Assembly (NCBI GenBank): GCA_910574885.1
Contig: CAJTDD010000034.1
Coordinates: forward strand, 1-46,714
DNA from: Lachnospiraceae bacterium
Lineage (GTDB): Bacteria > Bacillota > Clostridia > Lachnospirales > Lachnospiraceae
Length of the DNA stretch: 46,714 nt
Direction: 5' to 3'
The position numbers were made by a program, and so were the translations under genes. Positions 39,714 through 46,714 of this stretch are shown in pieces; the first letter of the stretch is position 1; every line of letters begins with the position of its first letter. The notes beneath the pieces were generated by a model. It worked only from the letters and a program-made list of their open reading frames with translations. It did no database searches and was not told the DNA's origin.

Positions 39714-40415
39714 TCAGCTATAATTCTGCACCGTAAGGGAATGAGTTTTTTTCATCAGCTTAAAATCTTCTTTTGAAAACATCAGCAGCTCCATCAATTC
39801 CTCCCTGTCCCCGATCTTAGTCCGGGATATTATGGTCTTGAACGTAACCGGCAGCATGGTATAGTTAGAAAGCCCGGTGACAAGGCCAAGCTGCCGGTCC
39901 GGATTTACCAGATTATTCACGCAGGAAATCATAGCATGCTCTGATTCCATTATCTGGTTGCGGAGCATATAGGTTCCGATAAAACCTTCGGAAATATACT
40001 CGCCAGTGTACAGCCCGCCGCATTCGCCGGGATTGTCCATATCCTTCACTTCATTGAATAGCTGCACCCGGTAGGCGTTAGGCTGCTCTAAGTCCGGATA
40101 CCGCTCAATCACGCTCCGGACGATTACCTTGCACGCACTATTATAGGTATACATATACAGCGTTTCGGCGAAAGAGGAATAATTATTTTCCTCCTGGGAA
40201 ATATCAGCGGCCTCACCAAGGAGTAAGGACGGTGAAATGTCGAATATATGCGCAAGCTCAATAAAGGTGGGCATATCAAGGGAAATATTGCCTTTTTCAT
40301 ATTTGGAAATCGTAGATATGCTCTTATGAAGCTGCTCTGAAAGGTCTTTTAACGTCATATTGTATGCAGTTCTATATTTTTTCAAGTTGTTCCCAATGAT
40401 TTCATCAATATTCAT
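39714..40415 (-). CDS. XRE-family regulator with C-terminal sensor-like domain
   Basis: 233 residues. HTH at residues ~8-65 (LKKYRTAYNMTLKDLSEQL, KSISTISKYEKGNISLD), then a ~160-residue region of unknown fold (YISEGFIGTYMLRNQIMESE). Divergent from the peptidase operon, with 219 bases between, so a role in its regulation is possible. AAGAAAG ribosome site on the minus strand is weak. Confidence 0.88.
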   Translation of the reverse strand: MNIDEIIGNNLKKYRTAYNMTLKDLSEQLHKSISTISKYEKGNISLDMPTFIELAHIFDISPSLLLGEAADISQEENNYSSFAETLYMYTYNSACKVIVRSVIERYPDLEQPNAYRVQLFNEVKDMDNPGECGGLYTGEYISEGFIGTYMLRNQIMESEHAMISCVNNLVNPDRQLGLVTGLSNYTMLPVTFKTIISRTKIGDREELMELLMFSKEDFKLMKKTHSLTVQNYS

Positions 40416-40634
40416 AACAATTTTCTTTCTTAATAATCAATTATTTTGTAAATCTTGCACAATAATAGATGGTGTGAAGAAAATACGGTTACAAGCTGTG
40501 TTTTTTTGATTTGTTTAATAATATCACGTAATAACTTTTCGTGTCAAGAAAACAGGGAGCATTTGCCCGTGAAGGCATTCTGGGATAAAATGCGTACAAG
40601 GATATTTACAAATTAAAAAGGAGGAGAATAAAAA

Positions 40635-41855
40635 GTGAAAGTAGAGGAGAGGCTGTTAAAGTATATCGCAGTAAAGACGCCTTGCGATGAAGACAAGGAA
40701 ACCGTTCCTACATCGGACTGCCAGTTTGATCTGGCTAAGATTCTCGTGGAGGAATTAAAGGAGCTGGGAGTCAGCAATGCAAAGCTTGACGACAAATGCT
40801 TTGTCTATGGAATCCTCCCGGCGACGCCAGGGTATGAGGACAAAAAGAAGATCGGCTTCATCGCGCATATGGACACGGTGCCGGAGTTCTGCGAAGGAGA
40901 AATCAAGCCAATCTGTACGCCCAATTACAACGGGGAAGACATGGCGCTGGGAACAAGCGGAAGGATACTCAGCACGAAAGATTTCCCGCATCTGAAAGCA
41001 TGTAAGGGGCGTACCCTGATTACGTCGGACGGAAATACCATTCTCGGTGTGGACGATAAGGCAGGAATTGCCGAGATTATGCAGATGATCGAGATCCTGC
41101 GGGATGAAAAGATTCCTCACGGGCAAATCAGCGTTGCATTTACGCCAGACGAGGAGTGCGGAAGCGGCGCGGCTCATTTTGATCTGGAAAAATTTGGCGC
41201 AGATGTGGCGTATACACTGGATGGGGACGGAGAAGGAGAGATTCAGTATCAGAATTTCAATGCCTGTGAGGCAAAGTTCGAGATTCAGGGCAAGAATGTG
41301 CATCCGGGTTCTGCGAAGGATGTCATGATTAATGCAGTCCTGATTGCGGCAGATATCAATAACATGCTCCCGAGATACGAAATCCCCAGATGTACACAGG
41401 GGTATGAGGGATTTTACCATCTTCTGAGCATCCACGGGGACGAGGGCCATGCCGTCTCAGAATATATTATCCGTGACCACGACGCAGGCAGCTTTGAGGC
41501 GAGAAGGAGTACACTGCGTCATATCGAGAAGAATTTGAATGAAATCTGGGGCGAGGGTACGGTAAAACTAACCCTGAAAGACGAGTACCAGAATATGGAA
41601 GGCATTATCAAAGAGCATATGTATCTGATTGAACATGCGCGGAAGGCTTGCGAGGCGGCAAACGTTCCGGAGGATATTTCCCCTATCCGCGGAGGTACGG
41701 ACGGCTGTAAGCTTTCCTTCCGGGGAATTCCCTGTCCGAATCTGGGGACGGGCGGACATGGCTACCATGGCCCGATGGAGCATGCCACCGTGGAGGGCAT
41801 GGAGGCGGCCGTGAGAGTCGTAGTCGAACTGGTGAAAATATTTGCAAATGAATAG
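40635..41855 (+). CDS. pepT: Peptidase T (tripeptide aminopeptidase)
   Basis: 406 residues from a GTG start 10 bases after AAAGGAGGAG. M20B metallopeptidase with all ligands visible: GFIAHMDTVPE (His ~80), GVDDKAGIAEI (bridging Asp ~142), PDEECGSG (Glu-Glu ~176), LDGDGEGEIQ (Asp ~197), and GTGGHGYHG (His ~382). Cytoplasmic enzyme that frees the N-terminal residue of tripeptides. First gene of an operon with a YfcC-type carrier and pepV, consistent with import and breakdown of peptides. The upstream 219 bases contain AT-rich possible regulator sites. Confidence 0.97.
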   Translation: MKVEERLLKYIAVKTPCDEDKETVPTSDCQFDLAKILVEELKELGVSNAKLDDKCFVYGILPATPGYEDKKKIGFIAHMDTVPEFCEGEIKPICTPNYNGEDMALGTSGRILSTKDFPHLKACKGRTLITSDGNTILGVDDKAGIAEIMQMIEILRDEKIPHGQISVAFTPDEECGSGAAHFDLEKFGADVAYTLDGDGEGEIQYQNFNACEAKFEIQGKNVHPGSAKDVMINAVLIAADINNMLPRYEIPRCTQGYEGFYHLLSIHGDEGHAVSEYIIRDHDAGSFEARRSTLRHIEKNLNEIWGEGTVKLTLKDEYQNMEGIIKEHMYLIEHARKACEAANVPEDISPIRGGTDGCKLSFRGIPCPNLGTGGHGYHGPMEHATVEGMEAAVRVVVELVKIFANE

Positions 41856-41869
41856 AGAGGTAATGTGAA

Positions 41870-43378
41870 ATGGAAGAAAAGAAGAAGAAAAAACTGTCGT
41901 TTCCGACAGCTCTTACGGTGTTGTTCATCGTTCTGATTTTTGCGGCGATCCTTACGGCAATCGTTCCGGCAGGACTATATTCCAAGCTGACTTATAATGC
42001 CCAGAGCGATATGTTCGAGGTTACGACGCCGGACGGAGAGATTGAGGAGATGGAACCAACCCAAGAGTCTTTGGATGAGCTGGGCGTCACCGGTAATCTG
42101 GATAAATTTCTGGATGGAAGTATCAGCAAGCCGATTGCGGTTCCGGGAACCTATGAGAAGGTGGAGCAGACTCCCCAGGGGATTTTCGAGATTCTGCTTG
42201 CGCCAATCAGCGGTGTTTATGATACCATCGATATTATCCTGTTCGTCTTCGTGCTTGGCGGATGTATCGGCGTCCTGAATTATATGGGCGCGTTCAATGC
42301 GGCGATTGCGGTTCTGTCAAAGGTGACGAAAGGGAAAGAATATATTTTAATTATTTTGATTACGATTATCATTGCGGCAGGAGGTACGACATTCGGCCTT
42401 GCGGAGGAAACAATCGCGCTGTACCCGATTCTTGTGCCGGTGTTCCTTGCGGCAGGATATGACGTTATGGTCTGTATCGCGGCGATTTATATGGGCTCTT
42501 CTATCGGAACCATGTTCCCGACGATTAATCCGTTTTCCGTGGGAAATGCTTCCAATGCGGCAGGTATCAGCCTTGCGGAAGGGATGGGAATCCGTTTCGT
42601 TGCGCTGGCTTTAGGCGTGCTTATTACGTTGGTCTACATTTTGCGTTATGCGAAAATGGTGAAAGCTGACCCTACGAAGTCGATTTGTTACGACCAGTAT
42701 GAGTACCATATGCAGAAGTTTGGGCATCAGGGAGATGTGCCGGAATTTACCGGAAAGATGAAGCTGTCTCTTGCCGTGTTCGGAGCGTCCTTTGCCGTGC
42801 TGGTTTGGGGGCTTGTTTCCCAGGGATGGTGGTTCGACAATATGACGGCGCTGTTCCTTGCATGCGCGATTCTGCTGGCGTTTACTTCCGGGATCGGCGA
42901 GAAGAATTTTATGGATCAGTTCATCGGCGGCGCGGCTGATTTGATGAGTGTTGCGCTGGTTGTAGGTGTTGCCCGCGGAATTAATATTATTCTGGAAAAT
43001 GGTATGGTCTCCGACACGATCCTTGAGTATTTCTCAGGAGCAATCAGCGGAATGAACCCGATTATTTTCATTATCCTGATGATGCTTGTGTTCATCGTGC
43101 TTGGTTTCTTTATCTCATCTTCTTCCGGGCTTGCAGTTCTGTCTGTGCCGATTATGGCTCCGCTGGCAGATACGGTAGGCGTGTCAAGGGCAGCGATTGT
43201 TTCGGCTTATGCGTATGGGCTTGGATTGATTTCCTTTATCACGCCTACGGGGCTGGTGCTTGCATCGCTGGCGATGGTGGACGTTACTTATGATAAATGG
43301 CTGAAATTTATTATGCCGTTGATGGGCATTACGGCTGGATTCAGTGCGATTATGCTTGTAATCCAGTTATTTGTATAG
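41870..43378 (+). CDS. YfcC-family (AbgT/DcuC-related) membrane carrier
   Basis: 502 residues, about 12 hydrophobic spans. N-terminus MEEKKKKKLSFPTALTVLFI, extracytoplasmic domain ~45-105, and the conserved GGTTFGLAEETIALYPILVP motif (~168-187) plus AIYMGSSIGTMFPTINPFSV (~205-225), which mark the YfcC family of the ion-transporter superfamily. Related carriers move basic amino acids, dicarboxylates or peptides. It starts 14 bases after pepT and ends overlapping the region before pepV, so the carrier most likely imports peptides or an amino acid released by the flanking peptidases. Confidence 0.92.
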   Translation: MEEKKKKKLSFPTALTVLFIVLIFAAILTAIVPAGLYSKLTYNAQSDMFEVTTPDGEIEEMEPTQESLDELGVTGNLDKFLDGSISKPIAVPGTYEKVEQTPQGIFEILLAPISGVYDTIDIILFVFVLGGCIGVLNYMGAFNAAIAVLSKVTKGKEYILIILITIIIAAGGTTFGLAEETIALYPILVPVFLAAGYDVMVCIAAIYMGSSIGTMFPTINPFSVGNASNAAGISLAEGMGIRFVALALGVLITLVYILRYAKMVKADPTKSICYDQYEYHMQKFGHQGDVPEFTGKMKLSLAVFGASFAVLVWGLVSQGWWFDNMTALFLACAILLAFTSGIGEKNFMDQFIGGAADLMSVALVVGVARGINIILENGMVSDTILEYFSGAISGMNPIIFIILMMLVFIVLGFFISSSSGLAVLSVPIMAPLADTVGVSRAAIVSAYAYGLGLISFITPTGLVLASLAMVDVTYDKWLKFIMPLMGITAGFSAIMLVIQLFV

Positions 43379-43394
43379 GTATAGAGGTGAAACG

Positions 43395-44771
43395 ATGGAT
43401 TTTAAAGCGAAGATTAAGGAAGACCGGGAAAGCCTGGTAGAGGATATCAAAAGGCTTGTATCGATTAACAGTGTGGAAGGGGCGCCGAAGGAAGGGATGC
43501 CCTTCGGGGAGGGAGCGGCTGAGGCTCTGAATTGTTTCCTTTCTATGGCTGAGGAAATGGGATTTGCGGCTCAGAATTTTGACAATTATGCCGGCCATGT
43601 GGATTTTGGCGAAGGCGAGGAAGTCGTGGGCATTCTGGGGCATATGGATGTTGTGCCCTGCGGGGACGGATGGGTCTGCGATCCGTTTTGCCCGGAAGTA
43701 ATTGACGGAAAGCTCTATGGGCGGGGCGTACTGGATAACAAGGGGCCTATGGCGGTCTGCCTCCACGCCCTCAAGATTTTGAAGGATATGGGCGTACCTC
43801 TGAAAAAGAAGGTGCGTTTGATTGTAGGCGCCAATGAGGAAACGGATTGGAAATGCATGGACTACTATTTTAATAAGAAGAAAATTGCCCCGCCCCAGAT
43901 TTCATTTACCCCGGACGCAGAATTCCCGTTGACCCACGCGGAGAAGGGCGTGTTCCAGTATCAGCTCGTGACGGACTTGAAGGAGGATGTTGTGCTGGCA
44001 GGAGGGAACGCCTATAATTCGGTTGCGGAGTCGGCTTATGTACTTCTTCCGGAAGAGATGAAGGACAGGGCAGAGGCTTTGGCGAAGGATTGGAGCAGCG
44101 CTACGGGATGCAGGTATGAGATTGGTGCGGAGAACGGGCAACTCAAGCTTGAAGCGTTTGGATTTGCCGCCCACGCCGCCCATCCGGAAAATGGAGTCAA
44201 TGCTGTCACGGGGATTATGAAGGCTGTTCATGATTTGGGGCTTCACGATGAACTGGGCGAGATTGCGGAATTTTATATGGAGAAGATTGGAGACAATCTA
44301 TGCGGTGAAAAGCTGGGAGTCGGGCTTGAGGATGAAGTTTCCGGAAAGCTGAGCTTTAATGTGGGGAAAGCGGAGGTGTCGGATGGGAAGTTTATTCTTT
44401 CGATTGACAACCGTGTGCCTGTAACTTTCAAATGTGAGGATGCGCAGAAGCTTGTGGAGGAAGGGCTTACAGGGACCAGGTTCCGGTTCGAGAATCCGCA
44501 GATTACGGAGTCTATCTATGTGCCTAAGGATAGTTTCCTTGTGGAAACATTGATGGAGGTGTATAAGGATGTGACGAAGGATGTAGATGCCGTGCCGCAG
44601 GTGGACGGCGCGTGTTCTTATGCACGGGCGCTTGGCAACTGTGTTGCGTTCGGGGCGCTTCTGCCGGGACAGCCTGATTTGATGCACCAGAAGAATGAGT
44701 ATTTGGAGCTTGACAGGCTGGATACATGGATGCAGATTTATCTGGAAGCCATTTACAGGCTGGCAAGATAG
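43395..44771 (+). CDS. pepV: PepV-type dipeptidase (M20 family, Sapep-like)
   Basis: 458 residues from the ATG at 43395, 5 bases after GAGGTGAA. Metal ligands and motifs: ILGHMDVVPCGDGW (His ~88), RGVLDNKGPMA (Asp ~118), GANEETDWKCMDYY (Glu-Glu ~152), TPDAEFPLTHAEKG (Asp ~175), and a His near the C-terminus (LMHQKNEYL, ~435). Hydrolyses dipeptides in the cytoplasm. Last gene of the pepT-carrier-pepV operon, 16 bases after the carrier. Confidence 0.95.
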   Translation: MDFKAKIKEDRESLVEDIKRLVSINSVEGAPKEGMPFGEGAAEALNCFLSMAEEMGFAAQNFDNYAGHVDFGEGEEVVGILGHMDVVPCGDGWVCDPFCPEVIDGKLYGRGVLDNKGPMAVCLHALKILKDMGVPLKKKVRLIVGANEETDWKCMDYYFNKKKIAPPQISFTPDAEFPLTHAEKGVFQYQLVTDLKEDVVLAGGNAYNSVAESAYVLLPEEMKDRAEALAKDWSSATGCRYEIGAENGQLKLEAFGFAAHAAHPENGVNAVTGIMKAVHDLGLHDELGEIAEFYMEKIGDNLCGEKLGVGLEDEVSGKLSFNVGKAEVSDGKFILSIDNRVPVTFKCEDAQKLVEEGLTGTRFRFENPQITESIYVPKDSFLVETLMEVYKDVTKDVDAVPQVDGACSYARALGNCVAFGALLPGQPDLMHQKNEYLELDRLDTWMQIYLEAIYRLAR

Positions 44772-44880
44772 TTAAGGCGGGCAATCGGGTGGGAGAGAGT
44801 GCAGGAGCAGGCGCTCTCTTCCATTTCAGGGGATTGGAAGGGAAAGCCGGAAAAATTATTTGGAAAAAAGAAAAAAGTGC

Positions 44881-44909
44881 TTGCATATTTGAGAAGTGTT
44901 TGCTATAAT
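44881..44909 (+). promoter_or_regulatory. tRNA promoter
   Basis: TTGCAT (44881-44886), 17-base spacer, TATAAT (44904-44909), ending 34 bases before the tRNA. Confidence 0.85.
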
Positions 44910-44943
44910 AAGCAAGTACGGAACAGAGAGACAAGTTAAATAT

Positions 44944-45015
44944 GGCTCCATGGTCAAGCGGTTAAGACGCTAGCCTCTCACGCTGGAATCAGGGGTTCGA
45001 TTCCCCTTGGAGTCA
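44944..45015 (+). tRNA. tRNA-Glu (anticodon CTC)
   Basis: 72 bases. Acceptor GGCTCCA (44944-44950) pairs with TGGAGTC (45008-45014, one G-T), discriminator A. D-arm TGGTCAAGCGGTTAAGAC, anticodon stem CTAGC/GCTGG with loop CTCTCAC giving CTC, T-arm AGGGGTTCGATTCCCCT. Sequence matches bacterial tRNA-Glu layout. CCA is not encoded (CTG follows). Confidence 0.93.
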
Positions 45016-45019
45016 CTGG

Positions 45020-45059
45020 AAAATCCTCTTGAAGAGTAATCTTCGAGAGGATTTTTTTT
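45020..45059 (+). terminator. tRNA terminator, target of the group II intron
   Basis: AAAATCCTCT (45020-45029) with AGAGGATTTT (45046-45055), inner GAAGA/TCTTC, and a T-run (45052-45059). The intron begins 1-2 bases later. Confidence 0.92.
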
Positions 45060-45060
45060 G

Positions 45061-46193
45061 GTGTGCCCGGTGGGCACACGTTCTAACGGGTGAAAGTCCC
45101 CAATCCGCCCGGCAGTGGGAAGGATACAGCCGAAGCCAAGGGTGTCCAACGTGAGGTGGAATCTGAAGAAAGGATTAGGCAAAACTCTGGCTTGCAACAT
45201 TTGAGGCTAAATGCAGGGATAAGGTTGCCAAACAAACCAAAGTCCGATAACTGCACGGAACTGTATTTAGTAGTTATGGAGTGAGTATAAGAGGGAAAGA
45301 GCGTGTGAGTACCCGGGGAGGTCTCGTGGACGCATCCAAAGCGATAGAACATTCGCGGAAGCGGTTGAAACAAGATTTATCACGAGAAGTCAGCAGAGGT
45401 CATAGTACCATTACGGTTGCAAACGTGGTGGGAAGGACTGAACTTTAGGAGATGTGAGTAAATGAATGTAACCAAAGATGGGTTCAAGGACAGACAACTT
45501 CATATGGAAGACTGTCTGCAAATGGTATCTGCGGAACAGAAAGAGTATGCAGAAGTGTCCGTCTATCAGCGGATTACTGAAAACAACGGCATCATCACGG
45601 ACTTTTGGACGGACAATCTACTGGAATTGATTTTGCGAAAAGACAACTTAAACAAAGCGTATAAAAGAGTGAAATCAAACAAAGGCAAAGGTGGGATTGA
45701 AGGGATGCAGGTGGATGGACTTCTGCCCTACCTGAAAGAAAACCAGAGCGGAATAATCCGGAAGATAAGGGAAGGAAAATACAAACCCAACCCAGTCCGC
45801 AGGGTAGAAATACCCAAGGAAGAGAAAGGCAAGGTCAGAAAATTAGGAATACCCACTGTTGTAGACCGCCTAATCCAGCAGGCAATTACCCAGGAACTGA
45901 CGCCCTTGTTTGAACCACAGTTTTCAGAGAACAGTTATGGGTTCAGACCGGGAAGAAGCCAGCACGATGCACTAAAAGCCTGCAAGAGAAATGTAGACGA
46001 AGGATATGTGTATGTGGTGAGTATGGACTTAGAGAAGTTCTTTGATACGGTAAACCACAGCAAGCTCATAGAGGTACTGTCACGGACGGTCAAAGACGGA
46101 CGTGTGGTATCGCTGATACACAAATACTTGAATGCAGGAGTCTTGCAGAACGGACTCTTTGAGAAGACGGAGGAAGGCGTGCCGCAGGGCGGT
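45061..46193 (+). mobile_element. Group II intron, 5' part, inserted behind a terminator (class C-like site)
   Basis: GTGTGCCCGGTGGGCACACG at 45061 is a typical group II intron 5' end, and ~400 bases of ribozyme domains I-III with GTGAAAGTCCC and similar conserved strings precede the reading frame. Insertion directly after a terminator stem and T-run is the target preference of class C introns. The intron is broken at 46193 inside its reverse transcriptase; its domains V and VI are not in the window. Confidence 0.85.
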
Positions 46194-46208
46194 CTATGCA
46201 AAGCTTAG
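45462..46208 (+). pseudogene. ltrA: Group II intron reverse transcriptase/maturase, truncated by insertion
   Basis: About 244 genuine residues, ATG 9 bases after TTTAGGAGATG. RT blocks: KVRKLGIPTVVDRLIQQAIT (RT2), FSENSYGFRPGRSQHDAL (RT3), and SMDLEKFFDTVNHSKL (RT4, first catalytic Asp). Homology stops at EEGVPQGG, where PLSP should follow; instead the frame runs into a repeat-rich end (LCKA, stop). The YADD box, maturase and DNA-binding parts are lost or displaced beyond the insertion, so the protein is inactive unless the insert is removed exactly. Confidence 0.93.
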
Positions 46209-46714
46209 CATAATCCGCCCTATGCAAAGCAAGTAACTATGCAAAGTAAATCCATGGAATCCCTGTTTCAAGTCATTTTTTCTTGCGCTGCTTTGCATAG
46301 TTTCCGAAGATATTTATGAGAGCTATTCTCGAAAATATCATATCGGAGGTGCCTTTATGGACAAAACATACTTACCAGACCTAATCTCAGGACTGGAACA
46401 AGAACTGCTTCGGCTTGGTTATACCAAAGGGAGCATGACATTTTACCGCCGGCGTTGGAACCAGCTGATGGCCTATGCGGAAGACAGGGGGGAATGCTAT
46501 TACACGGAACAGCTTGGCATGGATTTCCTGAAAGAGTTCTTCGGGATCACACAGTGTCGGACGGCAAATTGAGGGAGACGCAAACAGCGAATTATTTTTC
46601 CGACATTTATCCTATTGACTGCGCAGTGCTGTCTGCAAATGCACAATCCTGTCAAAAATGCTGCACGTTGTTGTCGGTATTGTTTTGCGCCTGAAATGCA
46701 AAAGGCCATGGATC
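46194..46714 (+). mobile_element. Left end of a tyrosine-recombinase transposable element inserted in the intron
   Basis: Homology to the reverse transcriptase ends at 46193 and CTATGCAAAGC begins. It recurs at 46220-46230, as CTATGCAAAG at 46237-46246, and inverted as GCTTTGCATAG at 46290-46300: an end structure with three direct and one inverted recombinase-site-like copies. A hairpin (GATATTT..AGA / TCT..AAATATC, 46310-46341) precedes the recombinase gene. Consistent with Tn554-like or related multi-recombinase elements. The element continues past the window. Confidence 0.7.
46357..46602 (+). pseudogene. N-terminal part of a tyrosine recombinase, frameshifted and interrupted
   Basis: ATG 5 bases after GGAGGTG. 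Residues 1-66 (LISGLEQELLRLGYTKGSMT, RRRWNQLMAYAEDRG, GMDFLKEFFGIT) form the SAM-like core-binding domain. At ~46550 the frame shifts: the expected continuation VSDGKLRETQTANY is in the +1 frame. After TANY (46602) the homology ends again and unrelated sequence with several stops follows, pointing to a second insertion or deletion. Catalytic residues are absent from the window. Confidence 0.75.

Noticed and set aside
40755..41450. 231-codon minus-strand frame opposite pepT
   Set aside because: pepT shows all metal ligands; the opposite frame has no signals.
45083..45373. Frames within the intron's 5' region
   Set aside because: This is ribozyme sequence; conserved strings are RNA-structural and the frames lack ribosome sites.

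Overview
The window reads as a chromosome segment of a Gram-positive gut anaerobe of the class Clostridia, most likely family Lachnospiraceae. Grounds: strong AGGAGG-type ribosome sites, TTGACA/TATAAT promoters with 17-base spacers, lipoprotein signals without outer-membrane genes, a Tn916-type conjugative-transposon end of the kind common in this family, a tRNA gene without encoded CCA, and a sugar transporter block like that of Ruminococcus gnavus relatives. No rRNA or CRISPR array was seen.

Positions 98-13375 are the integrase-side part of an integrative conjugative element (ICE). From left to right: a 5'-truncated giant YodL/LPD/nucleotidyltransferase protein, a TTRAP-type transfer protein, a holin-like mini-toxin with a masked ribosome site, a long dyad carrying DnaA-box-like sites, a MobC/relaxase pair on the minus strand with an oriT-like hairpin cluster, a cargo block (TetR regulator, membrane-anchored M23 peptidase, orphan winged-helix protein), then the regulatory/recombination module in Tn916 order: XRE repressor (minus), sigma factor, Orf8-like HTH protein, DUF6462 protein, ribbon-helix-helix protein and tyrosine integrase. 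Three TACGACAA repeats and an AT-rich inverted sequence follow the integrase and probably mark the element end. The next reading frame is the C-terminal tRNA-binding domain of methionyl-tRNA synthetase.

Positions 13860-20600 are a scrambled accessory region: a zinc-ribbon repeat protein with a nuclease-like tail, two near-identical XRE genes of which the first has lost its start, a candidate short RNA, a small broken minus-strand gene, a nucleoside hydrolase lipoprotein, fragments of a transposase and of an ABC ATPase, and two lipoproteins. Two sequence blocks are duplicated here (a 24-base block plus terminator, and a promoter).

Positions 20706-26717 form a carbohydrate regulon: Gfo/Idh/MocA oxidoreductase, two ABC permeases and a solute-binding lipoprotein in one minus-strand operon, an AraC regulator and a divergent YhcH-family gene. 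The oxidoreductase-permease-permease-binding protein order with YhcH resembles 2,7-anhydro-sialic-acid uptake clusters. A shared 14-base motif lies upstream of both transcription units.

Positions 26779-40415 hold a methyltransferase overlapping a phospholipase-D/helicase fusion (possible defence pair), GNAT, a lipoprotein, a small membrane protein, a structured leader before an ABC-type AAA ATPase, an XRE-TPR/PLDc_N/ABC/permease operon, a CtkA/HipA-like kinase, a YyaL-type thioredoxin-domain protein, a decayed AAA gene and an XRE regulator. Positions 40635-44771 are a peptide-use operon (pepT, YfcC-type carrier, pepV). The right edge is a tRNA-Glu whose terminator is directly followed by a group II intron; the intron's reverse transcriptase is interrupted by a tyrosine-recombinase element with TATGCAAAG repeats, whose recombinase is itself broken.
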